NCBI RefSeq assembly: GCF_018502385.1
Contig: NZ_CP075523.1
Coordinates: 372,001-436,000 of the forward strand
DNA from: Synechococcus sp. LA31
GTDB taxonomy: Bacteria > Cyanobacteriota > Cyanobacteriia > PCC-6307 > Cyanobiaceae
Length of the DNA: 64,000 nucleotides
Direction: 5' to 3'
Of the stretch, positions 25,662 to 33,726 are shown in pieces; position 1 is the first letter of the stretch; each line of letters starts with the position of its first letter. A model generated the notes under the pieces. The model had not been told where the DNA came from and did no database searches. It saw only the letters and a list, made by a program, of their open reading frames with translations. The position numbers and the translations under genes are program-made.

Positions 25662-26804
25662 TCAGGCAGCCAGGCAATCCGTTCGGGCGATGCCAAGGCG
25701 CTGGGACCACGCTTCGGCATAGGCATCGTTGGCGGCCTGGGCTTCCGGATCGCTGCTCTCGAGTGGGTGGGGCATGGTGCCGTTGATGGCGGCGTTGGTG
25801 ACGCAGAACATCGACTTCTGGAAGCTCATGCAGATCTTCACGCGCACATCACCTTCCATTCGAGTGCGCTCCAGATACCACTGATGCAGCGTTTCGGGCA
25901 GGTGGCGATACATGTCCTGCATCAGTAGGCTCGGTGGGATGCCAGCCCCCATGCTGGGCAGGGGATCGGCATACAGCGCCCCATAGGTGAATTGCGCCTG
26001 ATCGGGGGAGATCTGCTGCGCCTGGGCGTTGAAGCTCACGGTGCCCAGAAAGGGTGTTCCCCGCAGGAACACCGCTTCCACGTAGGGCACAGCGACATCC
26101 ACAAGGAAGGTGAGGCCAGCCTCCGGCGGCAGCACCCAGAAGCGTTCACCGTGGATCATCACGCTGTATTGGATCGGATTGGCGGCGGCGGTTACAAGGC
26201 CGTCTTTGATGAACGCCACCACCTCAGGGATGGAGCGCACGCGACCATCGCGTTCGGCAGCAGCCAGATCGAGAAACAGATCGCTCATCACCCGCCAGAA
26301 CTGTCCCAGGGCATGGGTGGTGGCGGCGGAACGGATCAGTTCCGGTAAGAAGCCCGGGAATAGGGGATTGAGTAGAGCCAGCAGCGGGTCACGCCGCCGT
26401 TTGGCAGCGATGATCCGCTGGCAATGATCGGCGAAGTCCTGGCTATCGAGATAGGCGTCCATGCCGCCTGTGGCGTGCCAGAACATCGCCTTCTGGCAAT
26501 ACTCCGCATATTCAAAATTGATGCGGTCGTGGTTGAGGTGGCGCCAGATCTTGGCTGGTTTGAGGTCGCCGTCGAGATATTTGAAGATGGGGAAGGGATT
26601 GAGAAACTGCTCTTCCGCTTGATAGATCAGGTTGATGCTGTAAGCATCCAGCACCTCGCCATAGCTTTCCAGCACACCCACCACCTCAAGCAGGTGATCA
26701 GCTGTATCGCTGAGCAGGGTTTCACCGCTCAGTAGGCGGCGCTTCACCTCCTGCTGATCAATCGACAGATTGGCGTGAACCAGCTCTTGGGAGATTACGG
26801 GCAT
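25662..26804 (-). CDS. cupB: CO2 hydration protein CupB/ChpX of the NDH-1MS' complex
   Basis: This 380-residue protein belongs to the ChpX/ChpY family (HLNHDRINFEYAEYCQKAMFW; FVDVAVPYVEAVF-like segment; FNAQAQQISPDQAQF; IPPSLLMQDM). It is the peripheral subunit that couples NDH-1 to CO2 hydration on the cytosolic side of thylakoids. I assign it to the CupB/ChpX type because it follows an ndhF-ndhD pair without a cupS gene, whereas the second copy in this window (47958-49262) is followed by cupS. It lies 1 base after ndhD4. Confidence 0.9.
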   Translation of the reverse strand: MPVISQELVHANLSIDQQEVKRRLLSGETLLSDTADHLLEVVGVLESYGEVLDAYSINLIYQAEEQFLNPFPIFKYLDGDLKPAKIWRHLNHDRINFEYAEYCQKAMFWHATGGMDAYLDSQDFADHCQRIIAAKRRRDPLLALLNPLFPGFLPELIRSAATTHALGQFWRVMSDLFLDLAAAERDGRVRSIPEVVAFIKDGLVTAAANPIQYSVMIHGERFWVLPPEAGLTFLVDVAVPYVEAVFLRGTPFLGTVSFNAQAQQISPDQAQFTYGALYADPLPSMGAGIPPSLLMQDMYRHLPETLHQWYLERTRMEGDVRVKICMSFQKSMFCVTNAAINGTMPHPLESSDPEAQAANDAYAEAWSQRLGIARTDCLAA

Positions 26805-26805
26805 C

Positions 26806-28314
26806 TCAGCTCACTCCGGTTGCAAGGTTGGCTAAGGCAGTGGTCGCCACTTCGCTCAGATTGCCGAGGCTGCTCGGCACCAGGCCTATCACCACGATTG
26901 CTGCAGCCAGGGCCAGGGCAGGGATGGTTTCGCGTGGCGCCACGCTGTTGAGTTGTACATCCAGGCGGGAATCGCGCACGGGATCGCCGCTGGCAGGGGT
27001 GATCGCCAGTCGGCCAAAAAAGGCTCGGTTCACCAGCAGCAGGAAATACACAGCCGTGAGGCCTGAACCCACCATCGAGAGCAGCGTGGCCAGTGGGAAA
27101 GCGGTGATGCTGCCGCGGAACACCAAAAACTCTGAAATGAAGCCCGCCATGCCTGGCAGGCCGGCGCTCGCCATCACCGCCACAATCATCAGCGAGCCGG
27201 TGAGCGGCAGTCCACGCTCCGGGTTGAGCAGGCCCCGCAGCACATCGAGATCGCGGGTGCCGGTCTTGCGGTAAACGATGCCCACCAGCAGAAACAGCAG
27301 GGCTGAGATCAGGCCATGGCTCACCATCTGGAACACCGCCCCCAGCAGGCTCACAGGCGTATTGGCAGCTGCGGCTAGCAGCACATAGCCCATGTGGCCC
27401 ACGGAGCTGTAGGCCACCATCCGTTTCATGTCGGTCTGCGCGATGGCTGCCAGTGAGCCGTAGAGCACTGATATCGCTGCCCAGATCGCTAACGCTGGGG
27501 CCAGCTTGGCCCAGGCTTCGGGGAAGAGTTGCAAGCCGAAGCGCAACAGTCCATAGGTTCCAAGCTTCAGCAGCACACCGGCCAGCAGAACCGACACCGG
27601 TGTGGAGGCTTGGGTATGGGCATCTGGCAGCCAGTTGTGCAGCGGCACCAGCGGAATCTTGATCCCGAACCCGATCAGGATGGCCCCTAGTAGCCAGAGC
27701 TGGCCGCCCATCGCCAGGCGCTCGCTCACGACTGGTGTGAGGCTGAAATCAACCGTGCCTGTGAGCCATGCCAGCCCGAGGAAGGCGCCCAGAATCAACA
27801 TTCCAGACACGGCTGTGAAGATCAGGAATTTCGTGGCTGCGTAGCCGCGGTTCACGCCGCCCCATACGGAGATCAGCAGCCAGAGCGGAATTAATTCCAG
27901 CTCATAGAACAGGAAGAAGAGCAGCAGGTTTTCGGCCAGGAAGGCACCATTCACCGCGCCGCTGATCAACAGCAACATGGCGAAGTAGAGACGCGGACGT
28001 TTGCTGATATCGCGCGTGATCACCGCTGACACCAGCGTGAGCGCTGCGTTAATCAGCACCAGGGGTAGCGAGAGGCCATCCACCCCTAGGGCGTAATCGA
28101 GGCCGATGCTGGGTACCCAGCGGTGGAGTTCCTGCAGCTGCATGCCCGGCAGCTGTGGCTGGAACTGCAATGCCGTGAGCAGGCTCAACGCGAGCTGCAG
28201 CACCAGAATCACGATAGTGATTTGGCGCAGCCTGGCTGGGCTGGGCTGCCCCGGCCAGGCCAGTAGCGCCAGGGTTCCCAGGAAGGGAACAAGCAAAAGA
28301 GAAGAGAGCAGCAT
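26806..28314 (-). CDS. ndhD4: NDH-1 subunit D4 (CO2-uptake type)
   Basis: This 502-residue, 14-helix proton-pumping subunit has the NuoM/NdhD motifs: FYELELIPLWLLISVWGG with the conserved Glu, LPDAHTQASTPVSVLLAG with the helix 7-8 region, SSVGHMGYVLL and GLPGMAGFISEFLVF. Together with NdhF4 and CupB it forms the low-affinity, usually constitutive CO2-uptake NDH-1MS' complex. It lies 4 bases after ndhF4. The type number is from context, not from subfamily alignment. Confidence 0.92.
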   Translation of the reverse strand: MLLSSLLLVPFLGTLALLAWPGQPSPARLRQITIVILVLQLALSLLTALQFQPQLPGMQLQELHRWVPSIGLDYALGVDGLSLPLVLINAALTLVSAVITRDISKRPRLYFAMLLLISGAVNGAFLAENLLLFFLFYELELIPLWLLISVWGGVNRGYAATKFLIFTAVSGMLILGAFLGLAWLTGTVDFSLTPVVSERLAMGGQLWLLGAILIGFGIKIPLVPLHNWLPDAHTQASTPVSVLLAGVLLKLGTYGLLRFGLQLFPEAWAKLAPALAIWAAISVLYGSLAAIAQTDMKRMVAYSSVGHMGYVLLAAAANTPVSLLGAVFQMVSHGLISALLFLLVGIVYRKTGTRDLDVLRGLLNPERGLPLTGSLMIVAVMASAGLPGMAGFISEFLVFRGSITAFPLATLLSMVGSGLTAVYFLLLVNRAFFGRLAITPASGDPVRDSRLDVQLNSVAPRETIPALALAAAIVVIGLVPSSLGNLSEVATTALANLATGVS

Positions 28315-28318
28315 CGCT

Positions 28319-30181
28319 TCAGCCCACGCCTCGCAACACCTGCAGTGAGCCGATGAAGAGCACCACAGCCACGATCACTGTGAGCACATAGCTCTGCAAT
28401 TGGCCGCTCACGCTGAGCTTCAGCCCCTCCGCCGTGGCGAGTGAGACACGCCCCAGTCCATCCGCAGCGCCCTTGATCACGGTGATGTCAAACCAGCGGG
28501 TGAAGCGTGCCAGTGAGGCCACCAGGGCCACAATCGTGCGCCGGTAAATCTCAGGGGTATAAAAGTCGTAGGCGAGCAGGTTTTGCACCAGGCGCACGTT
28601 GGGTTGGCGGGAGCGTGACCAGAAGGCATCGAGAGGGGTGAGCGACCCGAGCACCACGCCCACCACACCACTGGCCACTACTGCAATGGCAACGGGTATC
28701 GAGAACGAGGCGATGCCCGGCACCGGATCGATGCGCTGCATGATCAGGGGGAGCAACAGCACGATCACCGTGAGGCTCACCATGGGCAAGGCCATCAACC
28801 AGTTGGCTTCCGGTGCACGTTTGGTCTTCGGCAGGGCCGGCCCGAGGAACAGTGAGCGATACACGCGGGTCACATTGGCGGCCGCCAGCACGTTGGTGAG
28901 CAGGAACACTGCTGCGAAGGCCGGTGCCAGATGACGGAAGTCTTCCACCAGCAAGCCGTAGCACCAGAAACCGCCCAGAGGGAGGAGGCCCACCACGCCG
29001 GCACTGCCGACCAGGAAGGCCGTTGCCGTTGCAGGCATGCGTGTGCCTAGACCCCCGAGCTCGGTCAGGTCTTGGCAGTTGGTGGTGGCAATGATGCTGC
29101 CAACACTCATGAACTGAAGCGCTCGGGCTAGGCCATGAGCAAACAGAAGCAGCAGGGCCAGACCCGGCTGCTGCAGGGCAATGGCGATAAACACCAGGCC
29201 CAAATAAGACGTTGTGGAGTAACTGAATGCGCGCTTGAGATCCACCTGGGCGATCGCCACCAGGCCTCCCCCGATCGCGCTGATCGTGCCCACCGCCAGG
29301 AGCACATCGGTGGCGATCGGTGAGAGGGCCACCACTGGCATCAGCTTGAGCAGCACGATTGCTCCGCACGTCACCACCACGGAGTTGCGCAGAATCGAGG
29401 CAGGGTTAGGACCCTCCATCGCCTCATCCAGCCAGAGGTGCATCGGGAATTGAGCGCATTTGCCCATCGGACCGGCAATCAGGCCCAGCCCTAGCAGCGT
29501 TCCGGCCAGTGGGCTGATCAGGTTGTGGTCTCTGGCCTCCGCTGCCCAGGCATAGAGATCGTTGAATTCCATCGAACCGGCCCAGGCCGAGATCGCCACC
29601 ACGCCCATCAGCAGCAACACATCTCCCACCCGTTTGGTGAGGAAGGCATCGCGGGCGGCTGTGACCACTAAGGGCTGGGCGTACCAGAAGCCCACCAGCA
29701 GATAGGTGGACAGGGTGAGCATCTCCAGCAGGAAATAGCTCATAAACAGATTGCTACTCAGCACCACACCAGCCATGGCCCCTTCAAAGAAGCCCACCAA
29801 GGCGTAGAAGCGGGCCAGCGACCACTCTTTATCGAGATAACCCAGGGCGAACACCTGGGTGACCAGGCTCATGGTGGTGATCAGCTCCAGCGCCGCCAAA
29901 TTGGTCAGCGAAAGGTCGAAGCCGATGCGTAGATCTAAATCGGCCGCTTGGAACCAGGGGAAGTCGAGGTGTTGGGGGCCAAGGCTCACCACCTCCGTGA
30001 TGGCCAGGCTGCCGTGCAGCACCGCGAGCAGGGTGACCAGCAGGTTCAGATAGGCGGCAGGCCTGGGCCCATTGCGTTTGATCCAGCCTGTGGCCCAGGG
30101 CAAAGACAGCAGCATGCCGCTGAAGCCGTACAACGGCACCAGCCACATCAGCTGCAGCGGAAGCGGGAGGGCGTCGCTCAA
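28319..30181 (-). CDS. ndhF4: NDH-1 subunit F4 (CO2-uptake type)
   Basis: This 620-residue NuoL/NdhF-type membrane subunit has FLLEMLTLSTYLLVGFWYAQ, GPMGKCAQFPMHLWLDEAMEGPNPASILRNSVVV and DLKRAFSYSTTSYLGL, with the long C-terminal lateral-helix region. The N-terminal start MSDALPLPLQLMWL overlaps the stop of the ferritin-like gene by four bases (ATGA at 30178-30181), so it is coupled to the carboxysome series. Specialised NdhF3/F4 subunits anchor the CO2-hydration proteins and are not the respiratory NdhF1. Confidence 0.92.
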   Translation of the reverse strand: MSDALPLPLQLMWLVPLYGFSGMLLSLPWATGWIKRNGPRPAAYLNLLVTLLAVLHGSLAITEVVSLGPQHLDFPWFQAADLDLRIGFDLSLTNLAALELITTMSLVTQVFALGYLDKEWSLARFYALVGFFEGAMAGVVLSSNLFMSYFLLEMLTLSTYLLVGFWYAQPLVVTAARDAFLTKRVGDVLLLMGVVAISAWAGSMEFNDLYAWAAEARDHNLISPLAGTLLGLGLIAGPMGKCAQFPMHLWLDEAMEGPNPASILRNSVVVTCGAIVLLKLMPVVALSPIATDVLLAVGTISAIGGGLVAIAQVDLKRAFSYSTTSYLGLVFIAIALQQPGLALLLLFAHGLARALQFMSVGSIIATTNCQDLTELGGLGTRMPATATAFLVGSAGVVGLLPLGGFWCYGLLVEDFRHLAPAFAAVFLLTNVLAAANVTRVYRSLFLGPALPKTKRAPEANWLMALPMVSLTVIVLLLPLIMQRIDPVPGIASFSIPVAIAVVASGVVGVVLGSLTPLDAFWSRSRQPNVRLVQNLLAYDFYTPEIYRRTIVALVASLARFTRWFDITVIKGAADGLGRVSLATAEGLKLSVSGQLQSYVLTVIVAVVLFIGSLQVLRGVG

Positions 30182-30690
30182 AAGGTGGCTCTGGAGCGGC
30201 GATCGCGGCGATCGGCGTTGGTGGCGTAGAGGGCGTAACCGCGGCGGCGGCGGCCGCCCAGCTGCAGCAGCCAGGCTTCCAGGTCACGGCTGTGGTTCTG
30301 TTCGTCCTCCAAAAGTGCCTGGAAGAAGGCAGCATTGGCCTCATCGTGGATCACACGGCAGAAGCGAGATGCCTCGTCGTAGTGATCGATCAGTTGCTGC
30401 TCGAGCTCAGCATTGAGCTCGAGTAATCCCACGAGATCCGGCGCATGGCCCACCGGTTGGAGTTGGGAGGCGGCCGGAGCCACACCAAGCTGGAGCATGT
30501 GCTGAACAATGCGCTCGGCGTGTTGCATCTCCTCCACGGTTTCCTCACGGAAGCGCTCAGCGGAGGCCTCATCACCCCAGAGCCCCACCAAGGAGGCCTG
30601 GGTCATGTACTGCTGCACAGCTGTGAGCTCAAGGCTCAGGGCGCGGCCCAGATAGCCCAGGACGCGTGGATGCACGGCGTCCATGTTCAT
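30178..30690 (-). CDS. Ferritin-like diiron protein of the cso locus
   Basis: This 170-residue four-helix ferritin-like protein retains all the expected di-iron ligands by position: Glu in LSLELTAVQQY, Glu and His in EEMQHAERI, Glu in helix C (LLELNAELEQQ), and Glu-x-x-His in LEDEQNHSRDLEAW. Bacterioferritin-like proteins sit in the alpha-carboxysome locus of many organisms, with no proven function; iron handling or protection of RubisCO from oxidation are guesses. Start and stop both overlap neighbouring genes by ATGA. The last 30 residues are unusually Arg-rich (GGRRRRGY, DRRDRRSR). Confidence 0.88.
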   Translation of the reverse strand: MNMDAVHPRVLGYLGRALSLELTAVQQYMTQASLVGLWGDEASAERFREETVEEMQHAERIVQHMLQLGVAPAASQLQPVGHAPDLVGLLELNAELEQQLIDHYDEASRFCRVIHDEANAAFFQALLEDEQNHSRDLEAWLLQLGGRRRRGYALYATNADRRDRRSRATF

Positions 30691-31325
30691 CAGGCGCGGC
30701 GGTTGTTGGTGCTAGCCAGCGCGGGCTCCACTTCGCCGTGGGGCCGGGCGATGATGTGGGCTGCCACCAAGCCGTCGCCCACACGCTCGCAGGCGTCAGC
30801 GCCGGCGCGCACAGCGGCATTGACGGCACCTGTTTCGCCACGCACCATCACGGTCACGTAGCCACCACCCACAAACTCCCGGGCGATCAGGCTCACCTCG
30901 GCAGCCTTGGTCATGGCATCAGCAGCCTCAATGGCTGGCACCAGACCGCGGGTTTCGATCATGCCGAGGGCAATGCCCTGAACGGAAGAGGCCATGGGGA
31001 AGAGGCTGCTGGAGGAAGACGAACGGTTGTTGCCACCACCACCGCCGGTGCTGCTGCCACTGCTGCCGCGGCCGGCGGCAGTGGAACTGCGGGTGGTGCT
31101 GGTGCTGGTGCTGGTGCTGCGGCGGCTGGCCGCGGGTTGACTGGCCACAGCTTTTGTGGTCACGGTCTGGGCGGTCACGGTGACGGCCGTGCTGCTGGTT
31201 GCGGCAGGCTTGGCCGCCGGAGCGGGAATGGCCGTCACGGGCGTGGTGGAGGTGGCAGCGGCTGGCGTGGCTGCCGGCTTACCGGAGGCCGAGGCGCTGG
31301 AAGCTCGGGATCGGGGAGTGGCCAT
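30690..31325 (-). CDS. csoS1E: Carboxysome shell protein CsoS1E (BMC-H with N-terminal extension)
   Basis: The last 95 or so residues are a Pfam00936-type BMC domain (GIALGMIETRGLVPAIEAAD, FVGGGYVTVMVRG, HIIARPHGEVEPAL), differing from CsoS1 at only four positions over its core. The first 110 residues are a low-complexity Ala/Thr/Ser region (runs of ST, a GGGGG and a SSSSSS stretch), very probably disordered. It forms hexameric facets of the shell; the tail could reach into the lumen or cytosol. It is the last shell gene of the series, about 99 bases after csoS4B. Confidence 0.92.
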   Translation of the reverse strand: MATPRSRASSASASGKPAATPAAATSTTPVTAIPAPAAKPAATSSTAVTVTAQTVTTKAVASQPAASRRSTSTSTSTTRSSTAAGRGSSGSSTGGGGGNNRSSSSSSLFPMASSVQGIALGMIETRGLVPAIEAADAMTKAAEVSLIAREFVGGGYVTVMVRGETGAVNAAVRAGADACERVGDGLVAAHIIARPHGEVEPALASTNNRRA

Positions 31326-31424
31326 GGCGGTGGTGGGCTGAGCCCGGTGGGAGGTCGCAGTGGAACGGGGTGGACCTGGCGATGTTCAGGGTTGAACGGT
31401 GCCGGGAGGAACGGGGTTGGTTCC

Positions 31425-31676
31425 TTAGCCGTCGGGCGACCAGTGGTCGATGATGCCCCCGATCGTGAGATCGGTGAACAGGTTGGCGTTGCCGGTGGCG
31501 TGGCGAGCGGCCGAACCACTCGCGGTGAACACCCAGTTGCCGGGAGAGGCGCCCACGGGGTCGCAGGCCACATTGAGCTTTCCTTTACTCGTGCGCAGGA
31601 TGCGTAGGTTTTGGTGAGCAAAGCCCTCAACCCGTTGGGTGCACACCAGCGACCCCATCACCTGCATGATCTCCAT
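31425..31676 (-). CDS. csoS4B: Carboxysome vertex protein CsoS4B
   Basis: This 83-residue BMC vertex (EutN/CcmL-type, Pfam03319) protein begins MEIMQVMGSLVCTQRVEG and contains the conserved DPVGASPGNWVF and the C-terminal DLTIGGIIDHW. Pentamers cap the vertices of the icosahedral shell. The start overlaps the csoS4A stop by one base (TAATG on the minus strand). Confidence 0.95.
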   Translation of the reverse strand: MEIMQVMGSLVCTQRVEGFAHQNLRILRTSKGKLNVACDPVGASPGNWVFTASGSAARHATGNANLFTDLTIGGIIDHWSPDG

Positions 31677-31990
31677 TATTTGAGACCTCCACCGCTGCTG
31701 GGTGCAGCGGGGTTAGCTGGTTTGCCGGCAGCCATGTCCTTAGCGGCGTCGGGATCCCAGTGATCGATGATCCCCACGATTGTGAGGTCGCTGGGATAAG
31801 ACTTGCTGCCTGCGGCTTCGCGGGCTGCTGAACTGCCCACGCAGATCACCCAGTCGCCTGGGATGGCTCCCACGGCATCCACGGCCACCTTTTGTGTGCT
31901 GCCATCGAGCACCACCTGAAGATGCTTGTGCTGGAAGTCAGCGATGCGGTTGGTGGAAACCAGTGGCTTCACCACTTTGCAAATCAACAT
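31676..31990 (-). CDS. csoS4A: Carboxysome vertex protein CsoS4A
   Basis: This 104-residue pentameric vertex protein starts MLICKVVKPLVSTNRIADF, with DAVGAIPGDWVICVG and DLTIVGIIDHWD. Compared with CsoS4B it has a roughly 20-residue C-terminal tail rich in Pro, Ala and Gly. It lies 1 base after csoSCA, and the two genes are probably co-translated. Confidence 0.95.
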   Translation of the reverse strand: MLICKVVKPLVSTNRIADFQHKHLQVVLDGSTQKVAVDAVGAIPGDWVICVGSSAAREAAGSKSYPSDLTIVGIIDHWDPDAAKDMAAGKPANPAAPSSGGGLK

Positions 31991-31991
31991 C

Positions 31992-33719
31992 TCAGTGACC
32001 CCCTCCGGTGTTGAAGGTGATTGAGGAACTTACGGTTTCGGCCGGCACATGCCGATCGCGATCCCGCACGGTCAGCAAGGTATGCAGCAGGCCCTGCTGG
32101 CAGAGGTCGCTGTAGCGGGCTTCGATGGCGGTCTTGACCCGCTCGCAGTGGGTGATGGCTCGCTCGCGCGCACCCGGCACCCCACCGTGATAGTCGAAGC
32201 GGAGCACCACAGGAATCGGCAGCCCACGCGACACGTTGAGGCCCTTGAAGATCTTCACGCCCACATCAAGGTCGGGAGCGCCCTCTTCCACGGTGTCCAT
32301 GTAGGCGAAATAGGTGAGGTTGCGCAGATGCACTTCCTTGAAGCCGATGCCCACGCCAATGAAGCGCTCGGCATGCCCGAAATCGCTGTAAGCCCCGCCG
32401 TGGTACTGACGCACGTAATCGATTTGGGAGATGTTGTGCTCCATGAGGCGGGCGATGAGCTTCACCATGCCTGCATCAGGTGCGGCTGCCGCGGCCTCCT
32501 GCACCATCGCTTCAATCCGCTGACGGCCCTGCTCGGCGTTGAGGCTGCGGGTGGCTTCGTACACATCGCGGGCATCAAGCCAGTGATCAAGATCTGTGCC
32601 GCCTTCGCTGCCTGGTACGTGCACGCGGATGGCATCGGTATCGGTATCCATCCCAACCAGCAACAGGTCGACTGACGCCCCACAGCAGAAGCTGTTCTCA
32701 ACGGCCTGCTGGAAGTCTTTAAGGCGTTGCAGCCCTTGAGCAGCGGCCGCTTGATCGTCGCTGCCGTGGGCTGCGCAGCCCTCATGGCAGGGATCCTTCG
32801 AGCTGAAGTGATACACCACCACCTTGAGGTAGCGGGTCTCGCTGTGGGCGGGGTTGGGTCGACCCTCGCGATAGCGGCGGTGCTCGGTCTTCACCCAGCG
32901 ATCCACCGTGTTTTCAACATCAAACATGGCGCCGGCGTGAGAGCGGCGTCGCACTGAGCTAAAAGGCAGTCGCAGCACGTAGGCGATGGCGTGAGCTAGG
33001 CGGCCATCGGCGCAGGGGGTGATGTCGAGCAGGTGAAAGCCACACTCGAGCAGAAACGTGTTGAACCGTTCGGCATCGGCGCTACCCGATTGAGCAGCCA
33101 GAGGATCGTCGTTGAAGAACGACAGGCTGCTCTGCTCGTACGCCTCAAACACACACCAGGCAAACAGGGTGCGCATGTCCAGTTGGCTGGTCCATGCGGT
33201 TTCCAGCACCGCTAGAGGCAGCTCATGGCCGAGCTCGGCCATGGCAACCCGCTGGGCTTGGCCGATGAACTCTGGTTCGTGCTGCAGCGCGGAAATGCGC
33301 TTGAGCACGGGCACGATGTGATCGAAGGCCCCGAGGGTGCGCTCCTCATAGGCCCGCAGCGCGGCATTGGCTTCGCCGTGGCTGAGGGGATGTAGACCGC
33401 CGGAGGAGGGGCGGATGACAACTTGGGCCGCCACAGGGCGAACCCGCCGGGTTGACCGGGATGAACCAGCGTCCACCTCAGGTTTGGGCCTGGTGGATGC
33501 AGCCTGCCGGCTGCTGCGGGAGTTGCCGGTGCGCGCACGACTCGCCAGTTCGCGCTGACGTAGCACCTTGCTCAGCGACGACGTGGGATTGAGTGCAGCC
33601 GGCTCCTGATCAGCCGTTGGTCCTGCCGGATTCGATTCCCCAGCGCTGTTGAATCGGCGTCGGGGAGCCGTTGGGCCCTGGGCCCGCTGGTTGATGGCGG
33701 TTCTCCGACGCATGTTCAT
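31992..33719 (-). CDS. csoSCA: Carboxysomal carbonic anhydrase CsoSCA (CsoS3)
   Basis: This 575-residue epsilon/beta-type carbonic anhydrase supplies CO2 to RubisCO inside the shell. The N-terminal 110 residues are basic and low-complexity, the region that in other species binds RubisCO. The catalytic domain contains VVYHFSSKDPCHEGC and CCGASVDLLLVGMDTDTDAIR, which supply Cys/His residues fitting the zinc site. A start two codons later (MRRRTAINQ) is possible. It lies 7 bases after csoS2. Confidence 0.93.
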   Translation of the reverse strand: MNMRRRTAINQRAQGPTAPRRRFNSAGESNPAGPTADQEPAALNPTSSLSKVLRQRELASRARTGNSRSSRQAASTRPKPEVDAGSSRSTRRVRPVAAQVVIRPSSGGLHPLSHGEANAALRAYEERTLGAFDHIVPVLKRISALQHEPEFIGQAQRVAMAELGHELPLAVLETAWTSQLDMRTLFAWCVFEAYEQSSLSFFNDDPLAAQSGSADAERFNTFLLECGFHLLDITPCADGRLAHAIAYVLRLPFSSVRRRSHAGAMFDVENTVDRWVKTEHRRYREGRPNPAHSETRYLKVVVYHFSSKDPCHEGCAAHGSDDQAAAAQGLQRLKDFQQAVENSFCCGASVDLLLVGMDTDTDAIRVHVPGSEGGTDLDHWLDARDVYEATRSLNAEQGRQRIEAMVQEAAAAAPDAGMVKLIARLMEHNISQIDYVRQYHGGAYSDFGHAERFIGVGIGFKEVHLRNLTYFAYMDTVEEGAPDLDVGVKIFKGLNVSRGLPIPVVLRFDYHGGVPGARERAITHCERVKTAIEARYSDLCQQGLLHTLLTVRDRDRHVPAETVSSSITFNTGGGH

Positions 33720-33726
33720 GGTCTCC

